Origin: Bacillota bacterium
GTDB taxonomy: Bacteria; Bacillota; Clostridia; Christensenellales; Aristaeellaceae
DNA: 64,000 nucleotides
Direction: 5' to 3'
Assembly (NCBI GenBank): GCA_023416655.1
Contig: JAEZHK010000011.1
Span: 18,979-82,978 of the forward strand
Shown here: positions 23,261 through 31,718 of the stretch, one piece after another
How the letters are laid out: every line of letters starts with the position of its first letter
Numbering within the stretch: position 1 is the stretch's first letter
Notes under the pieces: generated by a model
The model's database searches: none
What the model was told of the DNA's origin: nothing
Seen by the model: the letters and a program-made list of their open reading frames with translations, nothing else
Made by a program: the position numbers and the translations under genes

Positions 23261-23874
23261 GCAATCCAATCCCCGCCACGAAACGCCTCGAAGTGCAGGA
23301 ACGTGCCAAGAACGCCCGCGGAAGGCGCGCTGGTTCCGATGCTTCCCACCGGCTGCCCCCGCCTGAGGCGGTCGCCGGGGGAGACGGCGAGCGGCTTTTC
23401 AAGGTTCCCGTACCGGACGACGAGGCCGCCCTCCCCCTGCACTTCCACCATGTACCCCCGCTGCGGATCGAATCCCGCAAAGGAGACGAGCCCGTCCGCC
23501 GCCGCCAGCACTTCCTCCCCGAGCGGCGCGGAAATGTCCACGCCCGGGTGGGTTTCAAAGAGCTCCAGCGGTTCGAACCACACCGGCTCTTCGCTGTAAC
23601 CGCGCAGGATCGCGCGCCCCTTGACCGGCCAGGCAAGCGGCGTGGGCGTCGGGGTGGGCGCGGTCAAGGCAGGCGCTCCCGCTTCATCCGGGCGCGCCGT
23701 CGCCACGGCCACCGCCGGGGCCGCCGGCGCGCGCCCCGCCTCCACGCGAGGCGACACGATGCGCCCCCTCGCGTAGACCGCGGCGCCCGCGATCAGGATC
23801 AGGCAAAGCGCCGTCAGCGCGTAAAACCCCCGCTTCCGAAAGAAGCGGAAGATGGCGTCCTTCCATGCTTTCAT
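23251..23874 (-). CDS. Membrane-anchored M23-family (LytM/SpoIIQ-like) protein
   Basis: 207 residues. A short basic N-terminus, one membrane span (about 16-37), a Pro/Ala/Thr-rich linker and an M23 domain (about 95-207). The first zinc pair is present (HPGVDISAP, H-x3-D), but the usual HxH motif reads FLHFE, so its first, catalytic His is replaced by Phe. This suggests a structural or weakened enzyme, as in SpoIIQ, which also keeps the layout of anchor, linker and domain. The ATG at 23874 follows GGGGAGGCG; the longer frame to 24036 lacks support. SpoIIQ identity is a possibility only. Confidence 0.75.
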   Translation of the reverse strand: MKAWKDAIFRFFRKRGFYALTALCLILIAGAAVYARGRIVSPRVEAGRAPAAPAVAVATARPDEAGAPALTAPTPTPTPLAWPVKGRAILRGYSEEPVWFEPLELFETHPGVDISAPLGEEVLAAADGLVSFAGFDPQRGYMVEVQGEGGLVVRYGNLEKPLAVSPGDRLRRGQPVGSIGTSAPSAGVLGTFLHFEAFRGGDWIALG

Positions 23875-24051
23875 ATTTTTCGCCTCCCCGTCCATCCGCT
23901 TTTGCCGCGGTTTCCCGAAATAAGGGAAGTTCTTCCATCGGCCTGACTGAGTATGCGTAGCTTTCGAACCGGCATGCAGCCCGGCCCATAGAATGAAGAG
24001 AAGCAGGGCATTCCCTTCCCCTTTCCCCTTGCGCATATGGAGGTGTTTTCA

Positions 24052-24876
24052 ATGACCCCATGGCAGTACTCCTTGCTCTGTCAGCTGGCCTACTACGACT
24101 TTCCGGCAGGCTCCGGCGCGCTGGGAAAGACCGCGGCCGAACTGGCCCAGTCGCTCCTCGATCCCGGGGGCGAGCTTCCGCCCTACGGCAGGCAGCCGAT
24201 GATCGACATCGCCCGGGACCCGGTGGTGGGGCCGATGGTGCTCGTCGCGCGGGAGGTTGACCTGACCCAGCCCGGCTTCGCCGCCTACGCGTTCGCCTCC
24301 CCGGAGGAAGGCAGGGTGGTCGCGATGCGGCCCACCGAATCCCATACATCGCTCTCGGGCCTGATGGACTGGTCGGACAACTTCATGGCCCCGCTGGTGG
24401 GCTCGACGCAGTACCCGTCGGTAGAACGCTTCGTCAACCGCTTCCCGGACGGGCGGCTGACGCTGACCGGCCACTCGAAGGGCGCGCACAACGCGATGTA
24501 CGGCCTGGCGGTGGCGGAAAACGGCACGGCGACCTGCGTGTGCTTCGACGGCCAGGGCTTCGCGCGGTGCCAGCTGACACAGCCGCAGAAGCAGCGGCTT
24601 TCGCAGAGCGCCGTCAATTACGTTACGCAGAAGGACCCCGTGGGTCTGCTTCTGTACCACCCGGAAAAGCGCGTCTTCGTGCAGCAGTCCTGCGAGCCCG
24701 CCCACGCGCTCGCCTGCATGGTGTTCGATGAGAACGGCTACCCGATCCCGGCCCGCCGCCCGCTGTGGTCGTACCTGGTGGAGGCGCTGACCATCGTACT
24801 GGCCTCGAAATGGGGCCGCAGCTGCGCCGCGCCCGGGGAAACCACGCTCCCCTCCGGCGACGTGCAAACCTTGTAG
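24052..24876 (+). CDS. Mbeg1-like (DUF2974) alpha/beta-hydrolase
   Basis: 274 residues. The nucleophile elbow LTGHSKGAHNAMYG (GxSxG) and the following beta strand CVCFDGQGF identify the lipase_3/Mbeg1-like fold. There is no signal peptide. The start at 24052 is six bases after GGAGGTG; the ATG at 24037 overlaps that site and is not used. It is divergent from the M23 gene. The substrate is unknown. A perfect terminator hairpin follows. Confidence 0.8.
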   Translation: MTPWQYSLLCQLAYYDFPAGSGALGKTAAELAQSLLDPGGELPPYGRQPMIDIARDPVVGPMVLVAREVDLTQPGFAAYAFASPEEGRVVAMRPTESHTSLSGLMDWSDNFMAPLVGSTQYPSVERFVNRFPDGRLTLTGHSKGAHNAMYGLAVAENGTATCVCFDGQGFARCQLTQPQKQRLSQSAVNYVTQKDPVGLLLYHPEKRVFVQQSCEPAHALACMVFDENGYPIPARRPLWSYLVEALTIVLASKWGRSCAAPGETTLPSGDVQTL

Positions 24877-24894
24877 TCCATCCATCCGCGAACA

Positions 24895-24922
24895 GAAAAT
24901 GACCGCCGCGGCGGTCATTTTC
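24895..24922 (+). terminator. Rho-independent terminator
   Basis: GAAAATGACCGCC / GGCGGTCATTTTC around a GC dinucleotide, with A and T runs on both sides, so it could act in both directions. Confidence 0.8.
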
Positions 24923-24957
24923 CATTGCATTCGCTTCACCTGTGGCTTTGCTTTTTC

Positions 24958-25034
24958 TATGTCCCTTGCGAGGGGTCAAGGGGAAATCATTTCCCCTTGC
25001 GGGGGTCCGGGGGCAGCGCCCCCGGCGTCACTCC
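24958..25034 (-). repeat. GC-rich 3' hairpin element, family 3, overlapping the pseudouridine synthase C-terminus
   Basis: On the minus strand GACGCCGGGGGCGCTGCCCC is followed by CGGACCCCCGCAAGGGGAAA and the hairpin arm TTTCCCCTTGACCCC. The element supplies the last 12-15 codons and the stop codon of the gene. Confidence 0.85.
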
Positions 25035-25898
25035 CTCCCACGCCCCAAACTCCGGGGGCGGCGGGGCTTCAAAGGCGAGGGGCGAGCCGGTCATCGGGTG
25101 GTCCAAGGTCAGCCGCCAGGCGTGCAGCGCGAAGCGGCCGGGGAGTTCGGGGACCTCCGACCCGTACAGGAAGTCACCCCACACCGGGCATCCGATGTGT
25201 TGCATGTGCACGCGGATCTGGTGGGTGCGCCCGGTCTCGAGCCGGAGCCGGACGAGCGAAAGCCCGTCCCTTTCCGCGAGCAGCCGGTAGCGGGTGCGGG
25301 CGGGCTTGCCGTCCGGGGCGACCTCCCGCCGGACGGTGGCGCCGTCGGCCTTTTGAATCGGCGCGTCCACCAACCCTTCAAGCTCGGGCGGCCTGCCCAC
25401 GACCACCGCAAGATACTCCCGGACGTACCGGTCCGAGTGCAGCATCCGGCTGAGCAGCATTTGCGAATGGGGGTGTTTCGCCACCGCCATCAGCCCGCTG
25501 GTGCCCTTGTCCAGCCGGTTGACCGGCCGGAACACGTACTTTTCGCCATAGCGGGCGGCCAGCCGGTTTTCCAGCGCAAAGCCCTCCTGCCGGGACGAAC
25601 TCTGGCAGGGCAGCGGCGCGGGCTTGTTCACGATCAGGATGTCCTCGTCCTCGTAGACCGCGTCCACCGGCGTCGGGTCCGGCTCGATGGACGATTCCCC
25701 ATCGGCCATCGTCACCGTGATCACCTGCCCGGCGAGGACCTTCTGGTCCGCCCGGGCCGGGACGCCGTCCACCATGATGCCGCCCGACACCTTCAGCGAC
25801 GAAAACATGTGCTGGGACACGCCCATCCGGCCCCGCACCAGCCTGCGCAAAAGCCGTCCTCCGTCCTCCGGCGGCACGGTGTAGCTCAGCGTCCGCAT
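24987..25898 (-). CDS. RluA-family pseudouridine synthase
   Basis: 303 residues. An S4-like N-terminal domain (about 10-70) precedes the catalytic domain with the active-site Asp in RPVNRLDKGTSGLM and the RluA signatures ETGRTHQIRVHM and ..GDFLYGSE. It converts uridine to pseudouridine in rRNA or tRNA; the position (RluD, RluC or YlyB type) cannot be told. The ATG at 25898 follows GGGAGGG. The last residues (GVTPGALPPDPRKGK) are encoded by a family 3 repeat, so the original stop was probably lost. Confidence 0.9.
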   Translation of the reverse strand: MRTLSYTVPPEDGGRLLRRLVRGRMGVSQHMFSSLKVSGGIMVDGVPARADQKVLAGQVITVTMADGESSIEPDPTPVDAVYEDEDILIVNKPAPLPCQSSSRQEGFALENRLAARYGEKYVFRPVNRLDKGTSGLMAVAKHPHSQMLLSRMLHSDRYVREYLAVVVGRPPELEGLVDAPIQKADGATVRREVAPDGKPARTRYRLLAERDGLSLVRLRLETGRTHQIRVHMQHIGCPVWGDFLYGSEVPELPGRFALHAWRLTLDHPMTGSPLAFEAPPPPEFGAWEGVTPGALPPDPRKGK

Positions 25899-25918
25899 CG
25901 CGCACCCTCCCACAAGTT

Positions 25919-25942
25919 GGGCCGCGCCTTCGGCGCGGCCCC
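25919..25942 (-). terminator. GC-rich hairpin before the pseudouridine synthase gene
   Basis: The stem GGCCGCGCC / GGCGCGGCC lies between a family 1 element and the start codon. On the minus strand AACTTG follows; a real U tract is missing. Confidence 0.45.
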
Positions 25943-25957
25943 GTATCATTCCACAAA

Positions 25958-26141
25958 CGTACCTTCCGATCGTTCCCGGCGACCTGTGCGCCGGGAATCG
26001 GTTTCCTACACCAGTGCGCACACTGGTGTAGGAAACAATTCCTTCAGTCAGTGAGCCGCCCGGAAATCCCGCAGGATTTCATGGCTCACGCAGTTTTCTT
26101 CTCATGCGATGAAAAGCCGCTCGGCGGATTTTCATCGCCTA
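25958..26141 (-). repeat. Four-hairpin 3' element, family 1, after the caspase/Ig gene
   Basis: It starts at the stop codon and is in the same sense. H1: GCGATGAAAA / TTTTCATCGC. H2: GTGAGCC, GAAATCC, tgc, GGGATTTC, GGCTCAC. H3: GTTTCCTACACCAGTG / CACTGGTGTAGGAAAC, paired along its whole length. H4: TTCCCGGCG / CGCCGGGAA. It ends with GGAAGGTACG. Confidence 0.92.
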
Positions 26142-28907
26142 TCAGACTGGTTCCGTGGTGCCCAGCGCGTCCAGTTCCCCGTCGCCCGCGTCCGCCGCGC
26201 CGCTCAGGTCGTCTGCACTGAGGTCGGTATCCTCCGTGCCGGTGGTGATGGTCGCCGACGCGCCGCGCAGGTCAAGCCCTTCCAGTTCCGGCCGCTCCGC
26301 GAGGCTGAACTTGTAGTCCGCTACAGCCATCTTGCCCGACATCAGCGCGTTGTTGCCCTTGGCGATATCCTTCAGCTCGATGGTCTGGCCGTCCCCCAGC
26401 ATCAGCACCAGCTTGCCCGCGTAGGGGAGCTTCGTGGTCTTCCCGGACTTGTTGGCGAAGTAGACCTCGACCACGAGGCTTCCGCCCTTGTAGTAGATGT
26501 GGCGGGCGCTGACGTAGACCTTGTTCTCCTTGCCGGTGGCGGGCTTTTTGTAGACCGCCTCGTTGCCGGTGACGGTGATCTTGCAGTCCGCCTTAACCTT
26601 GCCGGACATGGCGCGGATGACCGCCTTGCCGGGCCCGACCGCGGTGACAAGGCCGCTATTGTCCACGGTGGCGACCTTCTTGTCGCTCGAAGCCCATTTG
26701 ACGGCGTTCGGGCCAGCGGAGACCGGGTTGGTGTCCGCGGTCAGCTGCAGCGTGCTCGCACCCTCCATGCCCACGGTCAGCGTGGCGGAGGACTGGCTGA
26801 GCTTGATGGACTTGAGCGCCACCGGCACCACCTGCAGAAGGCACCGAGCCTTTTTGCCGTTGTGGGTTCTGGCGGTGATGACCACCTTGCCGGGGGCCAG
26901 CGCGGTGATCTTGCCGTTCTCATCCACCATGGCCACGGCCTCGTTGCTGGAGGACCAGAACGCCTGGGTGATGGTGGCGTTCGCAGGCGCGACGCGGGAT
27001 TTCAGCCCCTGCTGGGCGCCCACGGTCATCTTGAGCTTGGACTTGTTGATCTTGATGTCCTTGGCGGGCACGTCCACCACGCTGACCGGCACGGTGGCGG
27101 TGACGCCGCTGTCCAGCGAGGCGGTGACGATGGTCAGGCCGTTGCCGACGGCGGTCACCAGGCCGGCTTCATCCACGGTGGCGACGGCCGGGTCGGCGGA
27201 GCTCCAGGTGGTGTCCAGCATGAGGCCCGAGGGCATGATCTTCGATTTCAGCTTCTGGGTTCCACCCTTTTTCAGGGTGACCGGGTTCGGGGAGATGGTC
27301 AGCTCCGCGCCCTTGATGGTCACGCGCAACTCTGCGGTGACGCCGCTGGAGGCGGTGGCGGTCATCGTGATCTTGCCCGGCTTCTCAGCCACCAATAGGC
27401 CGCTGTCGTTGACGTAGGCCACGGCCGGATCCGAAGTGGTCCAGGTGATGGTCGCGTCCTCGGGGTTCTTGGGCTCGAGCTTGTATTCCAGCGTCATCGC
27501 GTTGCCCTCGTAGAGCTCAATGGAGGGCTTGGCCATTTGAATGGCGGTGACTTCCTTGCCCTTATTGACCACTTTGATGGTGGCGGTTGCGGAGATGCCG
27601 CGCTCGGTGGTGGCGGTCACGACCGCGTCGCCGATGCCCTTGGCGGCGACGTTGCCCTCCTTGTCCACGGTGGCGACGGTGGCGTCGTCGGTGGTCCAGG
27701 TGATGGTCTCATCGGCCTCCGGCGGGTCCAGGGTCAGCGCCAGCTTGCGGCTGGTGCCCTCGCCGAGGACGAGGCGGGCCATGTCCATCTTGATACTCTC
27801 CGCGAAGGTGACGTCCCGCACGGTGATGTCGCAGCCGGCGGTGAGGCCGTTGTCGGACATGGCGACGATGCGGGCGGTACCTGCGCGTACGCCCGTCACG
27901 ACACCTCGGTCGTCCACGGTGGCGATGGCCAGGTCGCTGGAGGACCAGGAGAGGGCGGGGCGGCTGGCGTTGGCGGGCGAGACGGAGGCTTCCAGCTGCG
28001 TGGTGTAGTTGGTGGCGACTTCCGCCGCGTCCTTCACCATCTCAACTTTCAATACTTCCGTGTCGGCGCGCCGGGCCAGGACGGGGTAGCCGCTGTCCGC
28101 GGGGCTGATGGACACCTGCACCTGCGGCGCGCCGGTCTCCCCGGCCACCGCGCCGTCGATGAAGGCCTTGGCTTCCGCGAGGGACACCGCGCCGTTGCCG
28201 TCCGCGTCGCCCTTGAGGTCGCCGGGCTTTTCCTGGGCGTAGTCATAGCCGCAGGCGCTGGTCAGGTAGTAGGTGACCAGGCCGTGCGCGTCGGTCGCGC
28301 CCTGGGCGCTGACCGACGAGGCGAGCGTCGCGCCCGACAGCACATAGTAGTGCTCCGGGTCGGCCAGGAAGATGTTCGCCACGCTGTCGTTGAACTTTTT
28401 GAGAAGCTCCTTGGCGGTCGAACCGCTCTTCTCAATCAGGGAGTCCGCGTAGCGGCAGTCCAGCACCACGATCTTGGTGCCGGGAATCTGGTCGAGCGCT
28501 TCCTTCAGCCGGTCCACCCGGACCGTCTTGGCGTCGGTCCCGACGATGGAGACCACGTCCTTGTCGCTGATCCAGCCGTGGCCCGCGAAGTACCAGAAGG
28601 TCACGTCGTCCTCGTCCACGCCCCAGCCGGTCAATTCGCCGAGGAGGCTGGAAAGCTCCGACGCCTTCAAATTGGTGCGGATCTTGGGCTGCTGGTAGAT
28701 GGCCCCGGCCTCGTTGGCGGTTTGCAGCGTCGCCAACATCCGGTTGGCGTCGGTCACGCAGCCCACGAGCGCGCTGGACGCGTAATTGTCGATGCCCACA
28801 AGCATCGCGCGATAGGTGGTGATCCCGTCTCCCTCCGCCAAAGCGTGGGAACCCGAAAGCACCGCCATCATTATCGCCAGCGTCAGGATCACTGCCCATT
28901 TCCTCAT
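26142..28907 (-). CDS. Secreted caspase-like protein with EF-hand and Big_2 Ig-like repeats
   Basis: 921 residues. A signal peptide (1-24) is followed by a caspase/C14-like domain (about 30-220) with His110 in WYFAGHGW and Cys151 in VVLDCRYAD. A calcium-binding EF-hand or dockerin-like loop is at 234-245 (DADGNGAVSLAE). Then come about six Big_2-type Ig domains (about 265-780; each with a W-SSxxxVATVDxxGxVTA pattern) and a C-terminal beta domain. The usual metacaspase context QACxxG reads DCRYAD, so activity is not certain. It is exported and probably surface-bound; the target is unknown. The ATG follows GGGAGGT. Confidence 0.85.
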   Translation of the reverse strand: MRKWAVILTLAIMMAVLSGSHALAEGDGITTYRAMLVGIDNYASSALVGCVTDANRMLATLQTANEAGAIYQQPKIRTNLKASELSSLLGELTGWGVDEDDVTFWYFAGHGWISDKDVVSIVGTDAKTVRVDRLKEALDQIPGTKIVVLDCRYADSLIEKSGSTAKELLKKFNDSVANIFLADPEHYYVLSGATLASSVSAQGATDAHGLVTYYLTSACGYDYAQEKPGDLKGDADGNGAVSLAEAKAFIDGAVAGETGAPQVQVSISPADSGYPVLARRADTEVLKVEMVKDAAEVATNYTTQLEASVSPANASRPALSWSSSDLAIATVDDRGVVTGVRAGTARIVAMSDNGLTAGCDITVRDVTFAESIKMDMARLVLGEGTSRKLALTLDPPEADETITWTTDDATVATVDKEGNVAAKGIGDAVVTATTERGISATATIKVVNKGKEVTAIQMAKPSIELYEGNAMTLEYKLEPKNPEDATITWTTSDPAVAYVNDSGLLVAEKPGKITMTATASSGVTAELRVTIKGAELTISPNPVTLKKGGTQKLKSKIMPSGLMLDTTWSSADPAVATVDEAGLVTAVGNGLTIVTASLDSGVTATVPVSVVDVPAKDIKINKSKLKMTVGAQQGLKSRVAPANATITQAFWSSSNEAVAMVDENGKITALAPGKVVITARTHNGKKARCLLQVVPVALKSIKLSQSSATLTVGMEGASTLQLTADTNPVSAGPNAVKWASSDKKVATVDNSGLVTAVGPGKAVIRAMSGKVKADCKITVTGNEAVYKKPATGKENKVYVSARHIYYKGGSLVVEVYFANKSGKTTKLPYAGKLVLMLGDGQTIELKDIAKGNNALMSGKMAVADYKFSLAERPELEGLDLRGASATITTGTEDTDLSADDLSGAADAGDGELDALGTTEPV

Positions 28908-28984
28908 AGGTTAGCAGACCTCCCGTTGAAATTGCAAAAGACACCCGCCCTACCCCTTTGACGCAAGTCGGCGCGGCTGTGATG

Positions 28985-29005
28985 CAAAAATGCGCATGTT
29001 TTTGG
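28985..29005. promoter_or_regulatory. Palindrome at the transcription start of the caspase/Ig gene
   Basis: AAAAATGCGCATGTTTTT has a perfect ATGCGCAT centre and A/T arms. It lies just downstream of the -10 hexamer, a typical operator position. Confidence 0.35.
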
Positions 29006-29007
29006 AT

Positions 29008-29016
29008 AGTATAGCA
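29008..29016 (-). promoter_or_regulatory. Extended -10 promoter for the caspase/Ig gene
   Basis: TGCTATACT on the minus strand (TGN before TATACT). No good -35 element is seen, which extended -10 promoters tolerate. Confidence 0.5.
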
Positions 29017-29118
29017 TAAGTACCGAAAAAATTCCACGCGGCAGTCTCTTCCAGGCCGAATTTAACAACGATAAACGCCTGAATCCTTCTTGCGGGGAGT
29101 TAGCCCCCGTTCTCTTTC

Positions 29119-29297
29119 ATTCGTTCCCGGCGACCTGCGCGCCGGGAACGTATCTGTTTCCATAACCAGTGCGCACACAGGTGGCGAAAACAAATCCTGC
29201 AGTCAGGGAGCCGCCCGGAAATTGCAGAGAATTTCAGGCTCCCGCAGTCTTCCTCTTTTTTTGCGCCCAAAAGCCGCCCGGCGGATTTTGGGCGCCG
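29119..29297 (-). repeat. Four-hairpin element, family 1, orphan copy
   Basis: It lies between two divergent genes, so no coding sequence precedes it in its own sense. H1: GCGCCCAAAA / TTTTGGGCGC. H2: GGGAGCC / GGCTCCC. H3 is damaged (CCAGTG opposed by CACAGG). H4: GTTCCCGGCG / CGCCGGGAAC. It fills much of the 487-bp gap. Confidence 0.85.
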
Positions 29298-29323
29298 CAG
29301 AATGCGAATTTAACACGATCGGC

Positions 29324-29353
29324 TTGCGCAAAACAGGCACAGACTGGTATCAT
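29324..29353 (+). promoter_or_regulatory. Candidate promoter for glycyl-tRNA synthetase
   Basis: TTGCGC and TATCAT are 18 bp apart, about 40 bp upstream of the ATG. No T-box would fit in this leader. Confidence 0.35.
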
Positions 29354-29394
29354 GGTGAGCAATCGGCACAATTCAAATATGAAGGATGATTCAG

Positions 29395-30774
29395 ATGGCG
29401 GAACTGACGATGGACAAACTGGTCGCGCTTTGCAAAAACCGCGGTTTCATTTTTTCCGGCTCCGAGATTTACGGCGGCCTCGCCAACACCTGGGACTACG
29501 GCCCGCTGGGCGTGGAGCTGAAAAACAACGTCAAACGCGCCTGGTGGCGCAAGTTCGTGCAGGAAAGCCCCTACAACACCGGCCTTGACTGCGCGATCCT
29601 GATGAACCGTGAAGTCTGGGTGGCCTCCGGCCACGTGGGCGGGTTCAACGACCCCCTGATGGACTGCAAGGCCTGCAAGGCACGCTTTCGCGCCGACAAG
29701 CTGATCGAGGAGCATACGAACGGCTCCGTGCAGGCGGACGGCTGGACCAACGAGAAGCTGGAAGCCTACATACGCGACGAGAGCATCCCCTGCCCCCAGT
29801 GCGGCAAGAAGGATTTCACCGGCATCCGCCAGTTCAACATGATGTTCAAGACCTTCCAGGGCGTCAACCAGGACACCGCCGCCGAGATCTACCTGCGTCC
29901 CGAGACCGCGCAGGGCATCTTCGTCAACTTCAAAAACGTCATGCGCACCACGCGCCGAAAGCTCCCCGCGGGCATCTGCCAGATCGGCAAGTCCTTCCGC
30001 AATGAAATCACGCCCGGCAACTTCATTTTCCGTGTGCGCGAATTCGAGCAGATGGAACTGGAATTCTTCTGCAAGCCGGGCGAGGACCTGGAGTGGTTCA
30101 CCTACTGGCGCGGCTTCTGCCGCGACTGGCTGCTGTCGCTGGGCATGACCCAGGAGCACCTGCGCCTTCGCGACCACGACCCGGAGGAACTGGCCTTCTA
30201 CTCCAAGGCGACCACCGACTTTGAGTACAAGTTCCCCTTCGGCTGGGGCGAGCTCTGGGGCATCGCCGACCGCACCGACTATGACCTCAAGCAGCACCAG
30301 GAGCACTCCGGCGAGTCGATGGAGTACCTCGACCCCATGACGGGCGAGAAGTTCATCCCCTACTGCGTGGAGCCGTCGGTGGGCGTGGACAGAGCGCTGC
30401 TGGCGTTCCTGTGCGACGCCTACGAGGAGCAGGAGCTTGAGGGCGGCGACAGCCGCGTGGTATTGCACCTGCACCCGGCGCTCGCGCCCATCAAGGTGGC
30501 CGTGCTGCCGCTTCAGAAGAACAAGCTGGGCGACAAGGCCCGCGAAGTCTACGGGATGCTGGCCAAGAAGTTCATGTGCGAGTACGACGAGACCGGCTCC
30601 ATCGGCAAGCGCTACCGCCGCCAGGACGAGACCGGTACGCCCATGTGCGTCACCGTCGACTTCGACACGCTCGAGGACGGCACCGTCACCGTGCGCGACC
30701 GCGACACCATGACCCAGCAGCGCCTGCCCATCGAGGAGCTTGCAGCCTACGTCGCGCAGAAGATCGACTTCTAG
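29395..30774 (+). CDS. glyQS: Glycyl-tRNA synthetase, alpha2 type
   Basis: 459 residues in one chain, the dimeric class IIa form rather than the alpha2beta2 form. Motif 1 to 3 regions include the start KNRGFIFSGSEIYGGLANTWDYGPLG, motif 2 (GKSFRNEITPGNFIFRVREFEQMELE) and motif 3 (EPSVGVDRALLAFL). A zinc-type pair CKACK and CPQC lies in the insertion. The C-terminal anticodon domain is complete. The ATG at 29395 is nine bases after AAGG; the earlier ATG at 29386 is too close. The carrier gene follows at eight bases. Confidence 0.95.
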   Translation: MAELTMDKLVALCKNRGFIFSGSEIYGGLANTWDYGPLGVELKNNVKRAWWRKFVQESPYNTGLDCAILMNREVWVASGHVGGFNDPLMDCKACKARFRADKLIEEHTNGSVQADGWTNEKLEAYIRDESIPCPQCGKKDFTGIRQFNMMFKTFQGVNQDTAAEIYLRPETAQGIFVNFKNVMRTTRRKLPAGICQIGKSFRNEITPGNFIFRVREFEQMELEFFCKPGEDLEWFTYWRGFCRDWLLSLGMTQEHLRLRDHDPEELAFYSKATTDFEYKFPFGWGELWGIADRTDYDLKQHQEHSGESMEYLDPMTGEKFIPYCVEPSVGVDRALLAFLCDAYEEQELEGGDSRVVLHLHPALAPIKVAVLPLQKNKLGDKAREVYGMLAKKFMCEYDETGSIGKRYRRQDETGTPMCVTVDFDTLEDGTVTVRDRDTMTQQRLPIEELAAYVAQKIDF

Positions 30775-30782
30775 CTTCGGAT

Positions 30783-31718
30783 ATGGTTCTGAACGCCGTC
30801 GGCATTGTCCTTTCGATCTTCCTGATGATCGGCGCGGGTATGCTGCTGATCCACTTGGGATGGCTTCGAGACGAACACTCGGAAGTGATCTCCCGGCTGG
30901 TCGTCTCGGTGGGCCTGCCCGCGATGATCGTCCACAACATCTTCACCCAGTTCACCCGCGACGAGCTTTTGTCCTCCGCGGTCGGCATCCTGATCCCGGT
31001 GCTGTCGATCGCGGCGGCGATCCTTGTGGGGCTTCTCGCCGCCCGCGCCTTTAAAATTCCGAAGGCGCGGCGCGGCGTGTTCGTATGCATGGTCGCCTTC
31101 TCGAACTCCGTGTTCATCGGCGTGCCGGTGTCGCTGGCGCTGTTCGGCGAGAAGGCGATGCCCTACGCGCTGATGTACTACATCGCCAACACGTCCATCT
31201 TCTGGTCCTGGGGCTACGCGCTGATGCGCGGCGATTCCGGGCAGAAGGCGGCTTTTGACGTGAAAAAAATCCTGCCGCTGCCGCTGGCAACGTTCCTGGT
31301 CTGCATTTCTCTGGTGCTCCTTGGCGCGTGGATGCCCACGTTCATTCTGGACGCGGCGAAGTATATCGGAAACCTCGTAACCCCGCTTTCGATGATCTTC
31401 ACCGGCATGGTGCTCATGCGGATGCTGAAGGGCGGCAAGGTGCGCTGGCAGAAGGGGTATTCGCTGATGCTGATCGGCCGCTTTCTGGTCGCGCCGGGCC
31501 TGCTGCTTTTGACCGCGAAGTTCTTCCCGACCGCGCCCGAACTGATGCGAAACGCGCTTTTGATCCAGGCGGCCATGCCGGTCATGGCGCAGACGCCGAT
31601 TGTGGCCAAGGCCTCGGGCAGCGACGAGGAGTACGCGGCCGGAGGCGTGGCGCTGACGACGCTGTGTTCATTGATCGCCATCCCGGCGTACATGGCGCTA
31701 ATCGAGTATTTGCGCTAA
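30783..31718 (+). CDS. Auxin-efflux-carrier-family (AEC) transporter
   Basis: 311 residues with about ten membrane helices in two bundles, a charged loop in the middle (MRGDSGQKAAFDVKKILP) and the family's N-terminal pattern (LLIHLGWLRDEHSEVISRLVVSVGLPAMIV). Members export organic anions such as malate or malonate; the substrate here is unknown. It starts eight bases after the glycyl-tRNA synthetase stop, without a clear ribosome-binding site, so translation probably depends on the upstream gene. The stop codon lies inside the H1 stem of a family 1 element. Confidence 0.85.
   Translation: MVLNAVGIVLSIFLMIGAGMLLIHLGWLRDEHSEVISRLVVSVGLPAMIVHNIFTQFTRDELLSSAVGILIPVLSIAAAILVGLLAARAFKIPKARRGVFVCMVAFSNSVFIGVPVSLALFGEKAMPYALMYYIANTSIFWSWGYALMRGDSGQKAAFDVKKILPLPLATFLVCISLVLLGAWMPTFILDAAKYIGNLVTPLSMIFTGMVLMRMLKGGKVRWQKGYSLMLIGRFLVAPGLLLLTAKFFPTAPELMRNALLIQAAMPVMAQTPIVAKASGSDEEYAAGGVALTTLCSLIAIPAYMALIEYLR

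Noticed and set aside
26109..28961. Large plus-strand frames opposite the caspase/Ig gene
   Set aside because: Gly/His/Asp/Val-rich shadows of the Big_2 repeats, without translation signals.
29298..29394. T-box leaders upstream of alaS, asnS and the glycyl-tRNA synthetase gene
   Set aside because: Promoters lie within about 30-45 bp of each start codon, leaving no room for a T-box, and no TGGNACC-type box was seen.
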